DNA from: Kiloniella laminariae
Lineage (GTDB): Bacteria; Pseudomonadota; Alphaproteobacteria; Kiloniellales; Kiloniellaceae
Length of the DNA: 64,000 bases
Reading direction: 5' to 3'
Assembly: GCF_027214005.1 (NCBI RefSeq)
Contig: NZ_JAPWGY010000001.1
Coordinates: forward strand, 620,001-684,000
Shown here: in pieces, positions 61,107 to 64,000 of the stretch
Layout: each line of letters opens with the position of its first letter
Numbering within the stretch: the stretch's first letter is position 1
Position numbers and translations under genes: made by a program
The notes under the pieces: model-generated
Database searches by the model: none
The model's input: the letters and a program-made list of their open reading frames with translations, nothing else
Told to the model about the DNA's origin: nothing

Positions 61107-61140
61107 AGATATTCAGATAAATCGCCACTTTCCGGCTTTT

Positions 61141-63039
61141 CTACGTCGGGGAGTACCCCAGGCGCAGGTTGCCCCACTGTTTGCCGTGGACGGTGATCGG
61201 GGCGGAAAGATCCTTCATCAGGATAAAGTTGCCCCCGCCCATATCGCGCAGGTAGCTCTGGAGCAGGTAGGGGGCGGTGTTGGCCCCGGCGGCAGCCCCG
61301 GTGCGGTCGGTAAAGATCCGGCGGTTGCGGCAGTTTCCGGCATTCCAGACCGGGTCGTTCGGCCTTTGCGGATGGTTGTATTTCAGATTGTGAGTGGGCA
61401 GGTAACCGTTGACATCCACAGCGGCACAGAAGGCCACGCGGCTGTCAAAATCGAGCACCGTTTCCTGAAACTCGGGCAGCAGCTTGTCGGTGAGGGGCAG
61501 GTAACGGGTCAGATGCTGGAGGGGATTGCTGTCTTCCACGGCCTGATAATCCCGGTCAAACAGATCCTCAAGTGATATTTCTCCCTGGTCAACGGCCTGT
61601 TCAAAACGGGTGGAAATGCGCCGGGCGCTGCGGATACAGCGGGCGATAAAGGGCTGGTCGATAGCAATGTTACCGTCGAGCAGCGCCGTGATGGCAGACT
61701 GGGCCGGTGTGCTGAAATCAAAGCTGCAGCCCGTCGGAGAGACGGCGGTAATGCGGGCGGCAAAGTCACCCAGGGGCAGGAGGTTGAGGCTGACTTCCCT
61801 GTTCACCTCCGGGACGATGTTGTCAGCAGATGCGGCAGAGTTTTGGGGCGATCCATCAAAAAACAGCTGGCCGCCGGATGCTGTCATCTGGCGCAGACGG
61901 CTGTCGACAAAACCGGGAAGGCCGGGGATGGTCAATCTGCAGTCGAGATCGAAAGGCACAAACGCCGCGGCAACAGCGGCGGTTTTGTCACCGTTTTTGT
62001 CACCGTTTTTGTCATAGGTTTCGCTGTTCGTCTTCGCGGGTTCTGCTGCTGCAGGGGCATAGCTGCTGCGCACGGCGGTCTGCAGGCGCAGGTTCAGGGC
62101 TTCGACCAGTTCGTGCAGGCTGTGGGCGCTGTCCTGATGCCGGGTCGTGGTTTCTGTGACATGATTGACCTGTCCGACGACGTGCGCCATGGTCGCCGTG
62201 ACCTGGCGGGTGCTGACGGCGGCCTGTTGCGCATTGCGGCCGATTTCGTTGACGGCGGCGACCTGTTCCTGGACCCGGTCGGCGACTTCAGAAGAAAAAT
62301 CCTCAACCTCGCCAATGACTTTTGTGATACTGGAAATTGCCTCGACCGCCAGTCGGGTGACCTGCTGGATTTCCTCGATCTGTGCCGTGATATCCTGGGT
62401 GGCTTTGGCGGTCTGCTGTGCCAGGCTTTTGACCTCGCTGGCGACCACGGCAAAACCCTTGCCCGCATCCCCGGCCCGCGCGGCCTCGATGGTGGCATTG
62501 AGCGCGAGCAGGTTGGTCTGCCCGGCGATGCCTTCGATCAGGCGGACCACACTGCCGATACGTTCGGAGGCACTGGCCAGGGTCTGGATGGTCTCGGCAG
62601 CCTGGGTTGCTTCAGCAGAAGCGCCCTTCGCACCTTCTGCTGTCTTGGCCACATGGTCGCCGACCAGGGCGATGGAGGCGTTCATTTCCTCGGTTGCTGC
62701 TGCAACAGCATCGACATTCTGGGTCGCGGTTTCCGCATCCACTTCCAGCTGCCGCGAACGCTCGGCCACATCGTTCAGGGCCTGTCTGGTTTCCTCTGAG
62801 GCCGCGGTCATGGTTTCTCCGGCCTTCTGGGCCTGGCTCATGGTGCCTTCGAATTCTCCCTGAAGGGCATCGCCCAGGGTATGAAGATCCCGGCGGGCAT
62901 GACAGGCGGCGCGACAGGCAATCAGGTGGGCTTTGCTGTAGAGCGCAGGAGAAGCGTTTTCAGCTGCCATATCAGGATAGTTGTCAAGATTTGCATGCAC
63001 CATAGCTTTGCCGGGCTCAAGAATTCCTGAGCGGTTCAT
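61141..63039 (-). CDS. Soluble methyl-accepting chemotaxis protein with C-terminal sensor
   Basis: A 632-residue cytoplasmic chemoreceptor with an inverted layout. The signalling domain is N-terminal (~70-330), its hairpin tip at IEGIAGQTNLLALNATIEAA and then KGFAVVASEVKSLAQQT. A low-complexity linker (NGDKNGDKTAAVAAA) leads to a beta-rich PilZ-like part (VPFDLDCRLTIPGLPG) and a C-terminal domain, including CAAVDVNGYLPTHNLKYNHP and NRRIFTDRTGAAAG, similar to the cache-like regulatory end seen in some MCPs. No membrane helix is seen. ATG at 63039 follows AAAGG. Confidence 0.87.
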   Translation of the reverse strand: MNRSGILEPGKAMVHANLDNYPDMAAENASPALYSKAHLIACRAACHARRDLHTLGDALQGEFEGTMSQAQKAGETMTAASEETRQALNDVAERSRQLEVDAETATQNVDAVAAATEEMNASIALVGDHVAKTAEGAKGASAEATQAAETIQTLASASERIGSVVRLIEGIAGQTNLLALNATIEAARAGDAGKGFAVVASEVKSLAQQTAKATQDITAQIEEIQQVTRLAVEAISSITKVIGEVEDFSSEVADRVQEQVAAVNEIGRNAQQAAVSTRQVTATMAHVVGQVNHVTETTTRHQDSAHSLHELVEALNLRLQTAVRSSYAPAAAEPAKTNSETYDKNGDKNGDKTAAVAAAFVPFDLDCRLTIPGLPGFVDSRLRQMTASGGQLFFDGSPQNSAASADNIVPEVNREVSLNLLPLGDFAARITAVSPTGCSFDFSTPAQSAITALLDGNIAIDQPFIARCIRSARRISTRFEQAVDQGEISLEDLFDRDYQAVEDSNPLQHLTRYLPLTDKLLPEFQETVLDFDSRVAFCAAVDVNGYLPTHNLKYNHPQRPNDPVWNAGNCRNRRIFTDRTGAAAGANTAPYLLQSYLRDMGGGNFILMKDLSAPITVHGKQWGNLRLGYSPT

Positions 63040-63204
63040 TTGCTTTAGACCTTTCAAAGTCTCGCAGTACCGGTTTTTATTCTTATGATTATACGAGCGG
63101 AACTGTTTTTGTTGTTCTTAAGCTCTGGTGACCCGCTGAAGAGGATCTGCTATTAAAGTTAACAAATAGTTTTCTTTGGCGGGATGGCCCTGATTCCTGT
63201 CCAT

Positions 63205-63265
63205 CTGTGTATCCCAGGCCTGTGTATCCCAGGCCTGTGTATTCCGGGCCTGATTATTCTGGCCT
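63205..63265. repeat. 15-base tandem repeats (CTGTGTATCCCAGGC-type)
   Basis: Two exact 15-base copies (63205 and 63220), a third diverged copy (63235) and two shorter CTGATTATTC units follow. It lies between the 3' end of the hydrolase gene (-) and the MCP gene start region; both genes are on the minus strand. Confidence 0.7.
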
Positions 63266-63267
63266 GA

Positions 63268-64000
63268 TTATTCCGTGACCAGTAGGCGGGGAGACAAAAT
63301 GTCGATGATTGTGGTTGAAATCTCGGTATGCAGCGCGTCTCGGTCACGCCGACCAGGCTCCCTGCAGATGGCTTGGTCTTCGCCTTCCTCTGCCAGGATG
63401 GCAGCTCCGGCGGGTTTACAGATATTGAAAACACTGAATTGTGAGGCAGTCTCCATGATTGTGTAGCGGCTGTCCGGGATCAAGGTTGCCAGAACTGATG
63501 CGTCCAATCCAGGCGGGAGAGTGTCAGGCGCCCCCAAGTTCAGTATCGCAGTCGGGGATGTGATCGCGCTCAGGCTGTCGGGCGAAAAGACTGTCGAGAG
63601 TTCAGGATCAACCGCGATGGCGATCTTGATACGGGGATCCAGGTTGGAGCGGGCAATTCTGGTGGCATCGACCTGGTGCAGATCAACGTTGTTCTGGGCG
63701 AACCAGCGGCAGTCAAGACCCGTCCCGCCCTCATCACAGCTCTGGCTATAGCGATCAGGATCAAGTTGCGCGCCGACAAGTGAGAGAACAGAGCTGCCGC
63801 CCAGAAAGAACCCGAGAGCCCCAACCCTGTCCGGCTTGATATGTCTGGCCCAGGAGGTGTTGGTTTCAAGGTCGTCCAGCACTGCGGAAAGATCACCGGG
63901 GCGCAACCAGATTTCAGCCGGAGCAAGATGTGCATCGCTGGCGCGAAGCCGCGGCGGCTGGACAACAAGGGCGATAAAACCTTGTGCAGCAAGACGTGAA
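63268..64000 (-). CDS. Dienelactone-hydrolase-like alpha/beta hydrolase, partial, nucleophile Ser absent
   Basis: The frame is open to the window edge, so the 5' end is missing. The protein reads SRLAAQGFIALVVQPPRLRA, ARHIKPDRVGALGFFLGGSS, then FSPDSLSAITSPTAILNLGAP and ends ILSPRLLVTE. This is the predicted dienelactone hydrolase-like alpha/beta fold, where G-[HFY]-S-x-G-G is expected. Here it is G-F-F-L-G-G: Phe replaces the nucleophile Ser (TTT where TCT would be Ser). It may be inactive or use a non-catalytic binding role. Confidence 0.75.
   Translation of the reverse strand, partial: SRLAAQGFIALVVQPPRLRASDAHLAPAEIWLRPGDLSAVLDDLETNTSWARHIKPDRVGALGFFLGGSSVLSLVGAQLDPDRYSQSCDEGGTGLDCRWFAQNNVDLHQVDATRIARSNLDPRIKIAIAVDPELSTVFSPDSLSAITSPTAILNLGAPDTLPPGLDASVLATLIPDSRYTIMETASQFSVFNICKPAGAAILAEEGEDQAICREPGRRDRDALHTEISTTIIDILSPRLLVTE

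Noticed and set aside
61843-62799. 318-codon plus-strand frame inside the chemoreceptor
   Set aside because: Antisense to the highly conserved MCP hairpin; repeated Phe/Cys/Gly composition is a codon-complement artefact.

Overview
The window looks like chromosomal DNA of a Gram-negative alphaproteobacterium, most likely Rhodospirillales-like. That is inferred from many single-domain PAS_5 proteins (a family concentrated in alphaproteobacteria), a small alphaproteobacterial-type RecA-fold helicase-like protein, many c-di-GMP, two-component and chemotaxis genes, and an intermediate GC content by eye. I see no rRNA, tRNA, CRISPR array or convincing prophage. Genes run on both strands as short operons.

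Layout. 0-5.3 kb: 3' part cut off of a GH5-like glycosidase, tandem EamA transporters, an ABM monooxygenase, a Bcr/CflA transporter, a GST. 5.8-8.1 kb: two tandem PAS_5 genes and a GH25 muramidase. 8.1-14 kb: an MFS exporter, then an orphan 46-residue Lys-rich peptide with two Cys, a GRDP-like protein, a flavin amine oxidase, a PhyH-type dioxygenase and a TRIC-type channel. 14-21 kb: an orphan ORF, two coiled-coil proteins (one cytoplasmic, one exported), a TPR protein coupled to an Stf0 sulfotransferase, and a multicopper oxidase coupled to a ZIP transporter. 21.4-25.5 kb: a signalling operon (REC-GGDEF-EAL, CHASE histidine kinase, lone receiver). 25.6-33.5 kb: VIT transporter, periplasmic binding protein, PAS_5 gene, CAT-like and GNAT acetyltransferases, peroxiredoxin-like protein, AraC, LysE exporter and LysR genes.

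33.9-39.0 kb is the most unusual part: seven PAS_5-type genes in about 5 kb. Type A genes (plus strand) end in a conserved I-D-[IL]-G-x-G motif. Type B genes (minus strand) lack it. A convergent A/B cassette of about 1.43 kb is tandemly duplicated. In all four genes of the duplicated cassettes, protein homology runs upstream of every AUG, GUG or UUG and stops at an AUA, AUU or AUC codon that sits 6-8 nt after a good Shine-Dalgarno sequence. They may therefore start at AUH codons, the class that initiation factor IF3 discriminates against.

39.5-52.3 kb: DUF1737 protein, LysR/DJ-1 pair, homoserine dehydrogenase-like enzyme, an intact IS5-family element, an AT-rich VbhA/Fic toxin-antitoxin pair, a decayed copy and an intact copy of the helicase-like gene, a two-repeat beta-rich protein, a DapA-like/ALDH-remnant/amine oxidase cluster and an aminotransferase. 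52.5-64 kb: AraC/ABM genes, a two-gene operon of large unrecognised proteins, a kinase plus REC-kinase operon, a soluble chemoreceptor with an inverted layout, and a dienelactone-hydrolase-like gene running off the end with its nucleophile Ser apparently replaced by Phe.
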